From: Gracilariopsis chorda
Taxonomy: Eukaryota > Rhodophyta > Florideophyceae > Gracilariales > Gracilariaceae
Length of the DNA stretch: 64,000 nucleotides
Reading direction: 5' to 3'
NCBI GenBank assembly: GCA_003194525.1
Contig: NBIV01000018.1
Coordinates: forward strand, 1 to 64,000
The position numbers and the translations under genes were made by a program. The notes below the pieces were generated by a model. It was not told the DNA's origin, made no database searches, and was given only the letters and a program-made list of their open reading frames with translations. Position 1 is the stretch's first letter; the number at the start of each line of letters is the position of its first letter. Positions 48,699 through 60,069 of this stretch are shown here, in pieces.

Positions 48699-49814
48699 TC
48701 AATTATGTCCCTGGTCCATTACGTCTCCTACAATGAGAGCATTGTCATCATTCTCTCTCACGTCTCCTACACCGAGCCCGATAGCATCTTCTCCACCTTC
48801 TCCAGTAGCGAGCTTTCTATGCACAGAGGCTGTATTGGTATTCTGGAGCGATGTGCATTGCTCAGAGTCCGGATGAAAGCGGTTGGCATGGGATAAAGAA
48901 AGTTGCTTTACTGCTATTTTAGACATCAAACGTTTGTTTGAACCTGGTTCAAGAGGTGTTCCATGAGGCACTCTTTCCAGTCGTCCATTATGCCAACGAA
49001 AATGTCTTTCTGGTAAAAACCCTGTCCTCGGCAGCAAACTGTTTTCCAACATCTTTCAATGCAGTTCATTCATCCCAGGTACTCCATCCTTTCTCCAGTT
49101 CTTAAGAAGCGAGATAAGAGATCGCCTAATAATCTCAACTCGCTTTTCAATCTTCTTTCTGATGCTCGATAGAGGGTTGTGGTTGTGATTCAGACAATAA
49201 GATACCTCCCATTTCTTTTTATGTCTGATGAGGTTGAAAGAGATGTTCGAAGGACAATTCGAATTCATACAGCGCATCCTTCCCGTAGCAGCCCTATCGT
49301 TTCCCTTAAATCTCCGGCAAACTGTTCGAAAGTAGTGGACACCATACATCCAACCATTCTTTGTGGCCAGTGACTTTAGGATTCCTACTAAGTCGTCCAC
49401 ATGATCCACTTCATTTGGCAGGTGTAGCTGCGGGACACAACCGATATCCAAACTACTCAAAACGGTGAGAAGTAGGTCTTGAAAGACGGAAGAAACTACA
49501 TTGTAGCTATCTTCAAAACGTATCTTTCGAGGTACACGGTCTATAGACACCGTGGAGAGACCTCTATTCAGCAGCTCAATTTTCTCAAGACGAGCTTCCA
49601 GTCTTGGCCGTTTCTCCTCTCTTATTCTTATACATATATCGTCAGATGTCTCGGGGTAAACCTCGTCGCTGTCGAATTTACCATTCCCAGTGCCCGAACC
49701 GCTTCCAAGAGATTCCAGTGTCCCCAATTCTGTAGAATCGTCCCTCTGTTCTACCATTTCTATGCGCTCACAAGTGCCCCCATTCGTTTTTCTTGCACTG
49801 TTGGACTCCTGCAC
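48699..49814 (-). pseudogene. WRKY/GCM1-type zinc-cluster ORF of the Mutator-like element
   Basis: The open frame from 49814 to 49056 encodes about 252 residues with an acidic, Ser-rich N-terminal part. A C-terminal zinc cluster follows, RMRCMNSNCPSNISFNL ... YCLNHNHNP (about 49170-49280), of the kind found at the N-terminus of FAR1 and MULE transposases. A TGA just past 49056 is followed in the same frame by 117 more codons (49052-48699). It could be a separate DNA-binding protein of the element or the N-terminal exon of the transposase, which carries its own similar cluster. Its order upstream of the transposase fits either reading. Confidence 0.6.
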
Positions 49815-50020
49815 CTTCTCTCCTCAGACGGTGGCGTCTTTATACACTGCCTCGGACCCTGGACTTAGTGTTTGGCCTCGCTGGCTTGTCTGAATCTAAA
49901 TTTCTTTTATTGGCGACAAACCGCGATCCCTAGCCTCAAACATGTGCTCTCGGTGCTGAATTCGGTACTCCCTGACCATTGTTTCCGTCACTTTTTCAGT
50001 GGCAAAGTACTGACCCGCCA

Positions 50021-50468
50021 TCAAAGTTTGTCCCAACCGGCTCCTACCAACCGGCTCCTTATCGACATCCAACGATATCGCTCGGAGAGCTCAGAACTAT
50101 ACCCCTGTGCATAGGTTTTGTCCGGAGCGCATCCTTGATCAGACGCAAACTCAGTAAAGAATGAGATTACGTAGCATCCACAGCTGTAACTGTCCGCTTG
50201 GAGGTAGTAATTCTTGACGTCCAAGACTACAATTTTCCATGAAACGATAGCCTTACTGTTTCCATGAAGAATGCTGTAGTCATATGCTTTCTTAAAAAGC
50301 TTCAAGACCGGCGGTGGACACTTGAAACGTAGACTATCCCCAAAGTAGACCGTGGGCTTCTCTACCTTGTTTCCATCAACATCTATATATCTCGTTCCTA
50401 GTAGTATACCCCAATGTTCATTGTGCAGGTTCAACGGAACGATAACCGTGTGAGTCTCACTATAGTGC
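50021..50468 (-). CDS. Ulp1/SENP-like cysteine protease, C-terminal part
   Basis: C48-family proteases remove SUMO or related modifiers. This part has IVPLNLHNEHWGILLG (catalytic His), a DSL segment (catalytic Asp), and LQADSYSCGCYVISFF with the oxyanion Gln and catalytic Cys, then a short tail ending at 50021. The N-terminal part lies at 62967-63382, beyond the double LTR insertion. Counting one copy of the AGTGC target, the two parts keep frame and would give about 287 residues. All catalytic residues are present. It stands upstream of the transposase inside the Mutator-like element, on the same strand, which recalls the Ulp1-carrying Kaonashi MULEs of plants. Confidence 0.82.
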
Positions 50469-51319
50469 TGAAGTGCAACGCCCTCAGGGAGGGATTCTTG
50501 GTACTTGATTGTTTTCCCGATATTATTGGTTGTGTAGTGTGTATATGAACTACGCCCCACAATGGTGGGTATGGACACGTGGGACACAGTTTTGGGCCAA
50601 TTGGCGTTTGGCCACAGTAGTGGATGTTGCCACGAAATGTGGAGTATTTTAGTTGATTTTATTAATTATTTTCACACCCATTTCTGGGAAGCTAGTACTT
50701 AGTGCGACGGCGCACTGCCGTTGCACCAGTAAATCTTCCCCAACAAGGGACCCCAACCTGGGGAATTGGCTCTAGTTGTTACCGCTTGCGCGCGTGCTCT
50801 ACTGCTCCTTGAAGGGAAACGCCGTAAACCACGGGACATCTAACCCCCTTGCACATCTAAAGGGACCCATCACTGGGAGTATAATTGTTCCAATTGCATT
50901 GGTGTTTCGCCCTGTATAGGGATATTGTTACCGGCATCTCCGTATCTGTTCGTCGCTCTCGCGACTCACATCGTCCTCTCTTCCTCTTCTTCGCCCTTCC
51001 TTTTCCCCCTTTTTAGGGTAGCACCTCCCGCTATCCACGGCCCTCGTGTGTGCACCCGCTCACACTTCCCCACTTACGTGGAAACATAACTCTACTGAGG
51101 ACTACACCCCGCTCACGCGGATACCGATTCTTCGCCTTCACCTCCCTGTGCAAGTTGCGACAGGTGTCCCGAGTCTTACAAACCCGCTTCGCCGTGACAC
51201 CTCTGGGAGGGCTCTACCCAACTGGGTTCACCTCGTGAGAGGAAGATCCCGAACGTCTTTCGGTGTTTTTCCCCTTTGGGGCATTGCACCACAATGCCCC
51301 TTTGGGGCATTGCACCACA
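50469..51319 (+). repeat. Solo LTR, family 1 subgroup B, target AGTGC
   Basis: It runs from TGAAGTGCAACG to CATTGCACCACA, flanked by AGTGC at 50464-50468 and 51320-51324. The last 26 bases are present twice in tandem. It interrupts the Ulp1-like gene. Confidence 0.9.
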
Positions 51320-51464
51320 AGTGCTGTGGTGCAATGCCCCAAAGGGGAAAAACACCGAAAGGCGTCCGGGATCTTCCTCTCACGAGGTGAACCCAGTTGG
51401 GTAGAGCCCTCCCAGAGGTGTCACGGCGAAGCCGGTTTGTAAGACCAGGGACACCTGTCGCGAC

Positions 51465-52335
51465 TGTAGTGCAATGGCCCGTCGAGGGTATGCCGCAATC
51501 GGTCTTCATAAGGATTTGATCCGCTCCCGGCTGCCACAACCGTGGTTATGAATGGTATTAGCTTCACTAGCCCCATTTGGGGGTGTCCCTAGGAAGGGTA
51601 GTAATTGTGGCCACGTGTGCCGATATTGGCCCGATGACGGGTGCGCCGTGGCAAGCCTGCCACGGTTGCACATCTGTACTACAGTAGCCGGCCTAGCCGG
51701 GTGGCTAGATATTTCTAGATATTTATTTTAATATGTTGAAGTGCCGTATATAAGTGGAGGCACTGCCGCCACTGTACGGAAAAGTAAACCTCAAGGAGGA
51801 ACTGGGCTCTGTTCATCTAGCCGCTTGCGCACGGTCACTAACCCCTCCCGGGGAATACCGCCGCAACACCGGGTTGAGCAACCTGCCTCCGTCTTTGAGG
51901 AGTCCTGAACCGTCGTCACGGCTATTTCTTTATTGTTTCTTTTGCCTATTATAGGTTTCTTCCGTCATACGGCTTCTGTTTCTCTGCCCTGTTATACAGG
52001 TTGGCCCCCATCGTATAGGGATCTGATTTCCCACTCTCGCGAGTCTGCGCTCCGCAAGTGCGGCTTGTTTGTTGATCATTTGTCCCACAACCGTTGGGCT
52101 GGGTACTGTGCTACCACCTCTCGTGGATTCTCCGACGGAGTCGGCTTGCTTGGCCGGTTCTTACCCTCTGACTGCACGCCCAGTACGGGGTCGCCCGGAT
52201 TTACACCCGGCTCGTGTCGACCCTATCAGAGGGCTCTCTCGCTGTGCCGCCTCTCATTGAGAGCAAGCTTGAACACCTTGGTGGTGCTTCCGCGACGCGG
52301 CTCGTGTCTGTGCCACGTTCGTAGTTTGCACTACA
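51465..52335 (+). repeat. 5' LTR of chromovirus 3
   Basis: 871 bp, TGTAGTGCAATGGCCC to TTTGCACTACA. About 3 differences from the 3' copy. Confidence 0.95.
51747..51754 (+). promoter_or_regulatory. TATA-like element in the 5' LTR of chromovirus 3
   Basis: TATATAAG in the middle of the LTR; the same sequence is at 61700-61707 in the 3' copy. This is the likely core promoter of the element. Confidence 0.5.
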
Positions 52336-52338
52336 AAC

Positions 52339-52356
52339 TGGTCTCCCGACCTAGAA
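52339..52356 (+). promoter_or_regulatory. Primer binding site of chromovirus 3
   Basis: TGGTCTCCCGACCTAGAA, three bases after the 5' LTR. Confidence 0.85.
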
Positions 52357-52469
52357 CCGGATCTAGTGCCAACATCGTTGGAGTTCGCTTGCCGTGTTGG
52401 TGCCCATTCCGTTGGGAGTACCCGTCTTAACGGTTCTTTTCTTTCGCACGTCTTGGGAACTGGACTTGG

Positions 52470-54548
52470 TTGCCATTGGCCGACTGTGTCGGTGAAGCTA
52501 TGTCATCCGGTGGTCGGGGTGGCCCTTCGAAGGCCGCTTCGGTCCCCGGATCATCCGGCTTACCGCGTGGTCTGCCCCCGCTTCCGAGGGATATTCTCGA
52601 TATCCCTGGAGAGGGCGACCGAAATCCGGCTCCTCGAGGTGCCCGCTCTGATGCAGGCGCCCCACCCGCTCGTCAACCAGCCTCTCAGCCCGCTGTTGCG
52701 GCTACTTCCGCTTTGGCGGCTAACCCTGCTGTCACGGAGGGCGAGGCAATGTCATCTCGGTCTGACGAGTATACGCTCCGCGACGTGGAGGCACACATGC
52801 GAATTCTCCAGAACTCGCACGTGGGCCTACTACAGGAGATGACAAAAATCCGGCAACGGCTGGCTGAAGCCGAAGCTGGGAATGCTACAGAAGACGTCCG
52901 TGTTCTACGGTCTGATGTCAACCAGATTATGGAACACCGACAAGTGTCGGCTGCCCTGCACGAGCAGGCTGCCTCACGTTTAGACCGCTTGGCGGCCCGT
53001 CTTGAGACGGTTGAGCAGACCATCATCGCAGATGCGGTTGCTCCCGGAGTACCGGTTTCCAAAGGTTCTCGGCACTCACACCGCTCCCGGGACCGCCCGG
53101 CAAAGAAGAAGAAGAAGGTCAAGGTGGAATCGGACTCTTCTTCTTCGTCCTCTTCTGAGGATGAGCCTCACTGATGGCATCCAGAGGGTTCTTCTACCGA
53201 GTCGTCGGACGCGGAGAACGAACGCTCTCGTCACCGTGCTTCCCGCTCGCGGGCTACTGAAGTCACGCAGAGTGCTGCGCGAGGCCGTACGAAAGGACGG
53301 AGACACCTTGGATTAAAGGAATTGAAGCCGACCAATTTGTTGTATCAAAAGTTACTTTCATACCGATACTATCGGCTAGAAGATACCACGCCCCAGAGGA
53401 CCCCTCGTGGGACGGGTAAGGTCCGAAACCATCTCCCCCAAATGGAGCTCACAATGAAGGCCCACAAGTTTTCGGGGGAAGATCCAATCCTTGTGTTGGA
53501 TTTTCTAAGCCGCTTCGTTGCGGAAGCCGATATCCTTCGGATGAGTGAGGCTCAGGCCTATATTGCGTTGCCGTATTTTCTTACGGGTCTTGCCGAAGAT
53601 CAGTTCAATTCGGTGCGGGGCTCTACCCGAGCCTCCGAAGGAGGAGTGACTTGCTGGCCGGAGGCGGTTCAATATCTGTTGCGTTCCTACGCGACAGGAA
53701 ACGCCATACAAGGCGCAATACTCGCGCTGCGAGACATGAAGCAAAAAGCCGACGAGTCGGAAACTGTCTATTCGACCCGCCTCAATAAGGCTTTCCACCG
53801 TTGTGGCAATGTGTTCTCGGCTGCCGAGCGTTGCACCATGTTCGTCGATGGATTAACCCGAACCATCGGTGGACTAGTGGCCCGATATCGGGAAAACAAT
53901 CGCCGGGTTTCTTACCTGGAATTGGTACAGTTTGCCCAAGCAGAGGGAGATGCAGTTCGTGCCCGAGCTGGGATTGGTTCTCGAACCCGCCGCTTGCTTC
54001 ATGTAGAAGCGCGGAATGTGCCTCTGCCTCATTCGCGAGGATCAGCCCAGGGGGGTTATGACAACGTCCACCTGTTACAGGGCGACGAGTCTTTGCCGAG
54101 TTCGGAATTGCCGTCGACAACGGAACCGTCTGCCACGGATGTGGACCCCGCATTGTATGTTGGTAGGCAAGTTCCGGCACTGCCGGTGCCGCACTCTAGT
54201 GGATATCGAGCCCAACGCCCTGGATGGAGGGACCCTTTCCCTCCGCGTCAGGAGCGTCGACCGGCAAACCCGGAGCTTCTTCGACAGTTGATTTGTCACA
54301 CCTGTTACAGGCACGGGCATATTGCGCCAAATTGTCTATTGCCCGTTAGGGATATGGCAAAGATTGTCTCTCACTACGAGTCGTTGACGCCCGCCGAGCG
54401 GGAACGTGTCCCCGAGAAGTCGTACCTTCGCGCGAAGGCGGATACTCAGCCTGAGAGACAGGATACTGTACCACCTCTTGGTGGAAACGTAGCCGCACCT
54501 GCGGAATTGCCACCTCCGCAGACTAGCGGCGAAGCTCAGAAAAACTGA
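52470..54548 (+). pseudogene. gag of chromovirus 3
   Basis: The parts in order are: a proline-rich start; a coiled-coil-like stretch (about 52740-53030) with regular Leu and Glu; a Lys/Ser/Asp-rich tract; a capsid-like part (about 53320-53950) with ILVLDFLSRFVAEADIL; and a zinc knuckle CHTCYRHGHIAPNC (about 54300). It has about one break. The end overlaps pol in the -1 frame at an A-rich run, the kind of place where Ty3/Gypsy elements use programmed frameshifting. Confidence 0.85.
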
Positions 54549-54550
54549 GT

Positions 54551-57500
54551 GTGGGAGCCTCCAGCAATGGAGAGGCGTCCCCAACCTTGGGGGCGAAAAC
54601 GCCTGAGGTTGAGAAGCCTCGCTCCCGGGTCACAATCCTTACGAGGAAATTGGCCACAACAGACGTGGACTCAGAGCACCTCGGTGTTCTACGTCGTCCG
54701 TGGATACGGTCTCGTAACAACCGGATTCCGGATAGAGTCCTGGTCATGGCAAAGCGAAACTATAAAGTTTACGCTGACCTAGGTGTTTCCGACCAGTACA
54801 TGGTTCGGCAATTAGCCGTTCTTGACACGGGCGCTGGTCCAAACTTTTTGGTTCAATCAATGATTCCGTCTCACTTACGGCCCCGCATCCGAGCGGCGCC
54901 GCAATTGGATATCGCGGATGCTAACAATCGGCCACTTTCTACAGTGGCAGTAATCGATTTGCTCGTCCGGCTAGGCCGGTATGTTGTGAAGCTTGACTTT
55001 TTGGTATGCGAGAAGCTGGCAGCGCCAGTTATACTGGGGTGCGACTTCTGCGACCGCTTCGTCGAATCAATTCGACCGCGAACGCGGACTGTCGAGATGG
55101 AAGACGGCACGACGATTCCGATTGTTCGGCGACCCCTACGGAGGGCTTTGAAGAAGCAGGTACCATTGCCTGCTGCGCAGGAACCAGCCGCTGCTGCGCG
55201 GGTATCCACGAAGCTCCGAGTAGTTCGGTCTGTGTGCATTCCGCCTGAATCGCAGGTTTGGGTTACAGTTGCTTCTCCACAGTGTGGCCTACAAACGGTT
55301 CAACCGTTGCCTCATCTACAGGAGAGGAATCAACTTGCCCTTGCCAATGGGATTGTTTTCGTTGAGCCAGATAAACCTTTTATGGTACTGGTCGCGAACT
55401 TAAGCCGTTATAATCAACGGTTAATGCGCAACCAAATAATTGGCTCAATGCTTCCGCACCCTGCGGCTATCGTACCGACGAAGGTATCCGCTGCCGAGGT
55501 TCTCGGGATCCTCGACGCTGAGGAGGGGGAGGAAAGCCGAAGTGAATCGGAAATGAGCCCAGTTAAATCGGGAATAGTTAAGCCGAACAGTACGGATAAC
55601 GCCGCCGAACCGACTTCGTCGGCTGGAGATAGCCTGTCGAAGGAAGAGACGCCGAATTCACCGGAGAAGGACGTAGCAGCCACTGTGGTGGATAAGCAGG
55701 CTGCCTCGCAGGAACTCGAGTCTCTGGACCTTGATCACGTCCCAGAGACTCACCGCAATAAGCTGCGGCAGATGCTCAAAGAGTTCACGCCCATGTGGGA
55801 TGGCTCCCTAGGGAAGATTGGAATTACCGAACATCGGATTGATTTGTTCCCGAACACTCGGCCGATTTTGCAACCCCCTTACAGGGCAGGACCGACAGCT
55901 CGAGAAGAGGAAAAGGCTCAGGTTGAGAAAATGCTCCGAGCCGGAGTTATTGAACCAGCCCAGTCACCTTGGGCCTCACCTGTGGTGCTCGCTCCCAAAG
56001 CTGATGGGTCTTGGCGATTTTGTATCGACTACCGCAAGTTGAATGCGGCTACGGTGAAGGATGTCTATCCCATCCCACGAATGGATGAATGCATCGATTC
56101 ATTGGGCGAAGCGAAAGTTTTCACGACCCTCGACGCTAATTCGGGCTATTGGCAAGTCCCTCTTAGGGCTGAGGACCGTGACAAGACGGCTTTTGTATGC
56201 CATCAAGGCCTCTACCGATTCAATCGGATGCCCTTTGGGTTAACTAACGCGCCAGCCACATTTCAACGCGCTGTGGACATTTTGCTCGCCCGCTTCAAGT
56301 GGAAGACTTGCCTGGTTTACCTGGACGATGTTATCGTTTATTCGAGCAACCTGGACGAGCACCTGACCCACGTACGGGATGGTATGCGAACGTTACGCGA
56401 TGCAGGCATCACCCTGAAGCTCAAGAAGTGTGAGTTCTTTACCGACAATGTGAAATATCTCGGGCATGTCATCCGTCCTGGACGGCTTGCAATTGATGAA
56501 GTACGAGTGAAGTCCCTCAAGGAGGCAAAACACCCGCGAAATCAGACGGAACTCCGATCATTTCTCGGCCTATGTAATGTTTATCGCCGCTTCATCCCGA
56601 ACTTTGCGGATATTGCAGCACCACTGAATGAACTCCTTCGAAAAGGCCAGCCAGTTACTCTGGAAGAGTTTGATGACCGGAAGTCAACGGCATTCTCAGC
56701 ACTCGCTGAGGCAGTGACATCACCACCGGTGCTATCCCTACCAAGGGCCGGATTGCCATACGCCGTTGACAAGGATGCGAGCGACTATCAGGTCGGCTGC
56801 ACCTTGTTCCAAACCACAGAGAGTGGAGATCGATTGCCAATTGGATATTGGTCAAGAAGCCTCAACGTCCACGAGAGGAATTACTCTGTGTCAGAGAAAG
56901 AATGTCTAGCAGTGGTCTGGGCCCTCCAGACCCTGCGCCCCTACCTGATGGGGAATCATTTCGAAGTCTACACCGATCACTCGGCTTTACGCTGGCTACT
57001 CTCTATAGCGGAGCCATCTGGCCGCCTGATGAGGTGGAGGCTGCGCTTGGCAGAATTTGACTTCGAGATGAAGTATAAAAAGGGACTCCTGAACACTCAG
57101 GCTGACGCACTTTCCCGCTTGGAGACAGCGGCCGAAGCTGAGCCAGTCGATGACCTGGAGACTCCGTGCTTCCTTTTGGAAGACGGCGAGAGCGATGCCG
57201 ATGAAGAATCGGAAGGATGGGACATCTACGATGCTGTTTCAGCCGTGTCAGACACGCGACCCGAACCGGGCTCGTTCGTACCAATTACGCCGGAAGAACT
57301 CATCCAGGAGCAGCATACTGACCCATTTTGTACTGGGATTCGGAGCCATCTGAACGGTGGAGCTGAGTTGCCCTCCATCACGAACGATCAGGGATTCTTG
57401 ATCCGAACCGTCGGAGATAGGCCACAGATTGTGGTTCCGCACTCACTCCAATCTCGGGTGCTGACCCTGTCGCACTATGCGAAATTGGCCGCCCACCCTG

Positions 57501-59665
57501 GTGGTAGGAAGTTGTACTATACCTTAAAGAAGGACTTCTACTGGCCAGCAATGGCTTTTGATGCGTATGCCACTGTTCGTGGATGTTCAGACTGTGCGAA
57601 GAACCGCGTCAAATTGCGGAAGTACTCCAAGAAGTTGGTACTATTCCCTGCAAGGGCGCCACTAGAGTTTGTGGCAATTGATCTGCTCGGAGAGTTCATC
57701 CGGACTCGCCGGGGAAACCGGTTTCTACTGGTTATAACCGACCGCTTCTCTAAGCTGTTACGGACAGTGCCTCTCAAAAGGATCACCGCTGCTACGGTCG
57801 CCCAAGCTTTCGTTACACACTGGGTTTTTGTTTATGGACCACCGATTGATCTACTATCGGACAATGGACCGCAGTTCGCGGCTAAGTTCTTTCAAGATGT
57901 CTGCCGCATCTTGCGGATTCATAATTGGTTCACTACGACCTATCATCCGCAGAGTAATGGCCAGGTGGAGCGCTTTAACCGCACAATGCTCAACGCATTG
58001 CGGACTTTTGTTGCCGATCATCCTTCGGAATGGGATCTCTACAGCGATGCTGTCACTTATGCCTACAATACGCAGGTTCATCGCACTACACAGATCTCGC
58101 CATTCGAGCTGGTGCTGTCGCGCGTTCCACCACCGGTGGCTATCGAACCGCAGCCTACGCTGGATACGTTTCCTTCACCCCGTCTACACAGGGACGCCTG
58201 GAAGGACTGGCTGAAGAAGATTATCCCGAAAGCTCAGCAGAACCTGGAAAAGGCACAAGCCGCATACAAGCGGAACTTCGATGCTCGCGTACGCCGGAAT
58301 GCCCCACAAATCAGGGAAGGGAGCTATGCCTTCCTTCGGAAGGAATACTACAACCCGGAAAATGAGAGACGTCATAAGCTCTCTCCGGTTGCGGAAGGCC
58401 CTTTTCGGGTAGTCGCGGTGACCGACACTACGGCTGTCCTTGATATCAAGGGTGCGCATGAGCGTTTATCGCTGGATCGCCTGACGCCCGCATCACCACC
58501 TGCTACGCAGGCAACGCAGCCGAAGGATTCGGAAACCCAGGATGCATCGGATACTACTGCCGTCGAAACGGAATCGGGTGGACTACCAGTAGTCATGCCG
58601 CACCCGGACCGTGGGTTAGCCGATTTGCCGGTAGCTGAGGAACCTACACAGTCAAAAACTGCTGCCGCTCACGTTCATACGCGGATACTGGCCCCATCGG
58701 GGATCCTGAGCTCCGCCCCCGTCGTCTCAACTGAGGAGGGGGAGGGGACAGGTCAATCTCGATCGCCACTATCGCCGTCGCGGACGGATAAGCCTTTGGA
58801 GGTCTCTGCGTCACAGCCGGTGACCACGCCTATTGGGGAAGAGCCAGGAGGCCCGCAGAACGGGAGCGACGAACGGGAAACTGTAAAGGACACCGACAAT
58901 TCGGACAAGAACGACGCCGGAAACCCGGAAAAGTGCTACAGTGAAGATGCTGGAGAAACCGCCCCGCTCGCGGATAGTATCGCACGGCCGCCACAGACGG
59001 AATCCCAGAACCTAACTCCCAATAGGAGGAACGAAACCGGTACGCCGGAAAGGAGTAGGGTACTCCCCAACCCAGCCGCAGCACAAGCGGAGAACACGAG
59101 TTCGGTACATCTACCACCTTCGCCGTCGTCGACGGAGTCGCCCTCACAGGCCCCCGGGACACGGGATAGTACGCCGAAACATGACGGACAGCCGGAGATC
59201 CGGAAGCTCGCAGTCCGAGAAGACCGACATCAAGATGAAGCCCAGTCGCATGGGAATGAAGACCAGAACTCCGGAAGCCTCAGCTCGAGGAAAACACCAT
59301 GGTCAAATGAGACGTTGCCTGGTATACAGGATGCCCTATCACCGGGATTAAGGCCGAAGCTACGCGTGAGCAATGACACTGCCCGGAACGGGAACCACGA
59401 CAGCAACACCTCCACAGAGGTCACACTCACCAAGCCGCACACCGAGCGGAGTGTCCTCGACGAGGAATATGTTATTGACCGCCTGGTTAGTCACGGCTTC
59501 GCCCCGGATGGGGAATTGTTGTATCGAGTCCGTTGGTACGGCTACGCCCCTTCGGAGGACACTCACGAACCAATTGAGCATTTGCCTCGTTCGAAGGTTC
59601 TCCAGTATCACCGTCGTACACGGACACCGATACCGGCTACGCTGGACAAAGCCCAAGTGGGTTGA
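54551..59665 (+). CDS. pol polyprotein of chromovirus 3 (looks whole)
   Basis: About 1704 residues. Protease with AVLDTGAGPNFLV (about residue 90). RT with FCIDYRKLNAATV, YPIPRMDE and YLDDVIVYSS (about 490-600). RNase H with AVDKDASDYQVG and YTDHSALRWL (about 735-815). The integrase zinc finger HPGGRKLYY...CSDCAKNR is followed by the integrase core with AIDLLGEF, LLSDNGPQFAAKFF and HPQSNGQVERFNR (about 1035-1160). A long acidic and Pro/Ser-rich linker leads to a C-terminal chromodomain with LLYRVRWYGYAPSEDTHEPI (about 1640-1690). This marks a chromovirus; the chromodomain is thought to steer integration to marked chromatin. It stands just after gag in the -1 frame with no clear ATG of its own, so it is probably made as a gag-pol fusion. 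Confidence 0.93.
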   Translation: MGASSNGEASPTLGAKTPEVEKPRSRVTILTRKLATTDVDSEHLGVLRRPWIRSRNNRIPDRVLVMAKRNYKVYADLGVSDQYMVRQLAVLDTGAGPNFLVQSMIPSHLRPRIRAAPQLDIADANNRPLSTVAVIDLLVRLGRYVVKLDFLVCEKLAAPVILGCDFCDRFVESIRPRTRTVEMEDGTTIPIVRRPLRRALKKQVPLPAAQEPAAAARVSTKLRVVRSVCIPPESQVWVTVASPQCGLQTVQPLPHLQERNQLALANGIVFVEPDKPFMVLVANLSRYNQRLMRNQIIGSMLPHPAAIVPTKVSAAEVLGILDAEEGEESRSESEMSPVKSGIVKPNSTDNAAEPTSSAGDSLSKEETPNSPEKDVAATVVDKQAASQELESLDLDHVPETHRNKLRQMLKEFTPMWDGSLGKIGITEHRIDLFPNTRPILQPPYRAGPTAREEEKAQVEKMLRAGVIEPAQSPWASPVVLAPKADGSWRFCIDYRKLNAATVKDVYPIPRMDECIDSLGEAKVFTTLDANSGYWQVPLRAEDRDKTAFVCHQGLYRFNRMPFGLTNAPATFQRAVDILLARFKWKTCLVYLDDVIVYSSNLDEHLTHVRDGMRTLRDAGITLKLKKCEFFTDNVKYLGHVIRPGRLAIDEVRVKSLKEAKHPRNQTELRSFLGLCNVYRRFIPNFADIAAPLNELLRKGQPVTLEEFDDRKSTAFSALAEAVTSPPVLSLPRAGLPYAVDKDASDYQVGCTLFQTTESGDRLPIGYWSRSLNVHERNYSVSEKECLAVVWALQTLRPYLMGNHFEVYTDHSALRWLLSIAEPSGRLMRWRLRLAEFDFEMKYKKGLLNTQADALSRLETAAEAEPVDDLETPCFLLEDGESDADEESEGWDIYDAVSAVSDTRPEPGSFVPITPEELIQEQHTDPFCTGIRSHLNGGAELPSITNDQGFLIRTVGDRPQIVVPHSLQSRVLTLSHYAKLAAHPGGRKLYYTLKKDFYWPAMAFDAYATVRGCSDCAKNRVKLRKYSKKLVLFPARAPLEFVAIDLLGEFIRTRRGNRFLLVITDRFSKLLRTVPLKRITAATVAQAFVTHWVFVYGPPIDLLSDNGPQFAAKFFQDVCRILRIHNWFTTTYHPQSNGQVERFNRTMLNALRTFVADHPSEWDLYSDAVTYAYNTQVHRTTQISPFELVLSRVPPPVAIEPQPTLDTFPSPRLHRDAWKDWLKKIIPKAQQNLEKAQAAYKRNFDARVRRNAPQIREGSYAFLRKEYYNPENERRHKLSPVAEGPFRVVAVTDTTAVLDIKGAHERLSLDRLTPASPPATQATQPKDSETQDASDTTAVETESGGLPVVMPHPDRGLADLPVAEEPTQSKTAAAHVHTRILAPSGILSSAPVVSTEEGEGTGQSRSPLSPSRTDKPLEVSASQPVTTPIGEEPGGPQNGSDERETVKDTDNSDKNDAGNPEKCYSEDAGETAPLADSIARPPQTESQNLTPNRRNETGTPERSRVLPNPAAAQAENTSSVHLPPSPSSTESPSQAPGTRDSTPKHDGQPEIRKLAVREDRHQDEAQSHGNEDQNSGSLSSRKTPWSNETLPGIQDALSPGLRPKLRVSNDTARNGNHDSNTSTEVTLTKPHTERSVLDEEYVIDRLVSHGFAPDGELLYRVRWYGYAPSEDTHEPIEHLPRSKVLQYHRRTRTPIPATLDKAQVG

Positions 59666-60069
59666 CCATCCATGGTACCGGCCGAGGCCGCTTCAAGCGG
59701 AATACACTGCGCTTTAAAGAATCATGCCGCCTCACGCGGACGCAAAAATGTTGCAGAAGAACCCGCCGTATATACGGAAGCCACGTACAGTGGAAAGAAG
59801 AAGAAGGAAGATGAAGAAGAGGCCAGGAAACTGGAATGAAGACTACGAAGTACGCTACAGCCGCCTAAGGCGGAAGCCCTCCCCTCCTTAGGCTAATTTT
59901 CGGATACCCTCCAAAGGGTGTAGCCCACTGAGAAGGGGGAGGAAGACGAATGAAGAAGCTCAGAAGCCAAACCGGCAGCCGCCGGTATGTTTACTTTTCA
60001 ACGGGGCTTAGCCCCCACGGCCCTATAGGGAAATGTCTATGGATCGAAACGACCTGCCATACAGGCTGT
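59666..60069. other. Spacer between pol and the antisense ORF of chromovirus 3
   Basis: This stretch separates two convergent reading frames. It is rich in aag and gaa triplets and has no ORF of note. Transcription ends for both directions may lie here. Confidence 0.4.

Noticed and set aside
54871-55239. Minus-strand open frames inside the pol gene of chromovirus 3
   Set aside because: They are shadows of the whole pol frame; only the ORF at 60070-61245 has matches in other elements.
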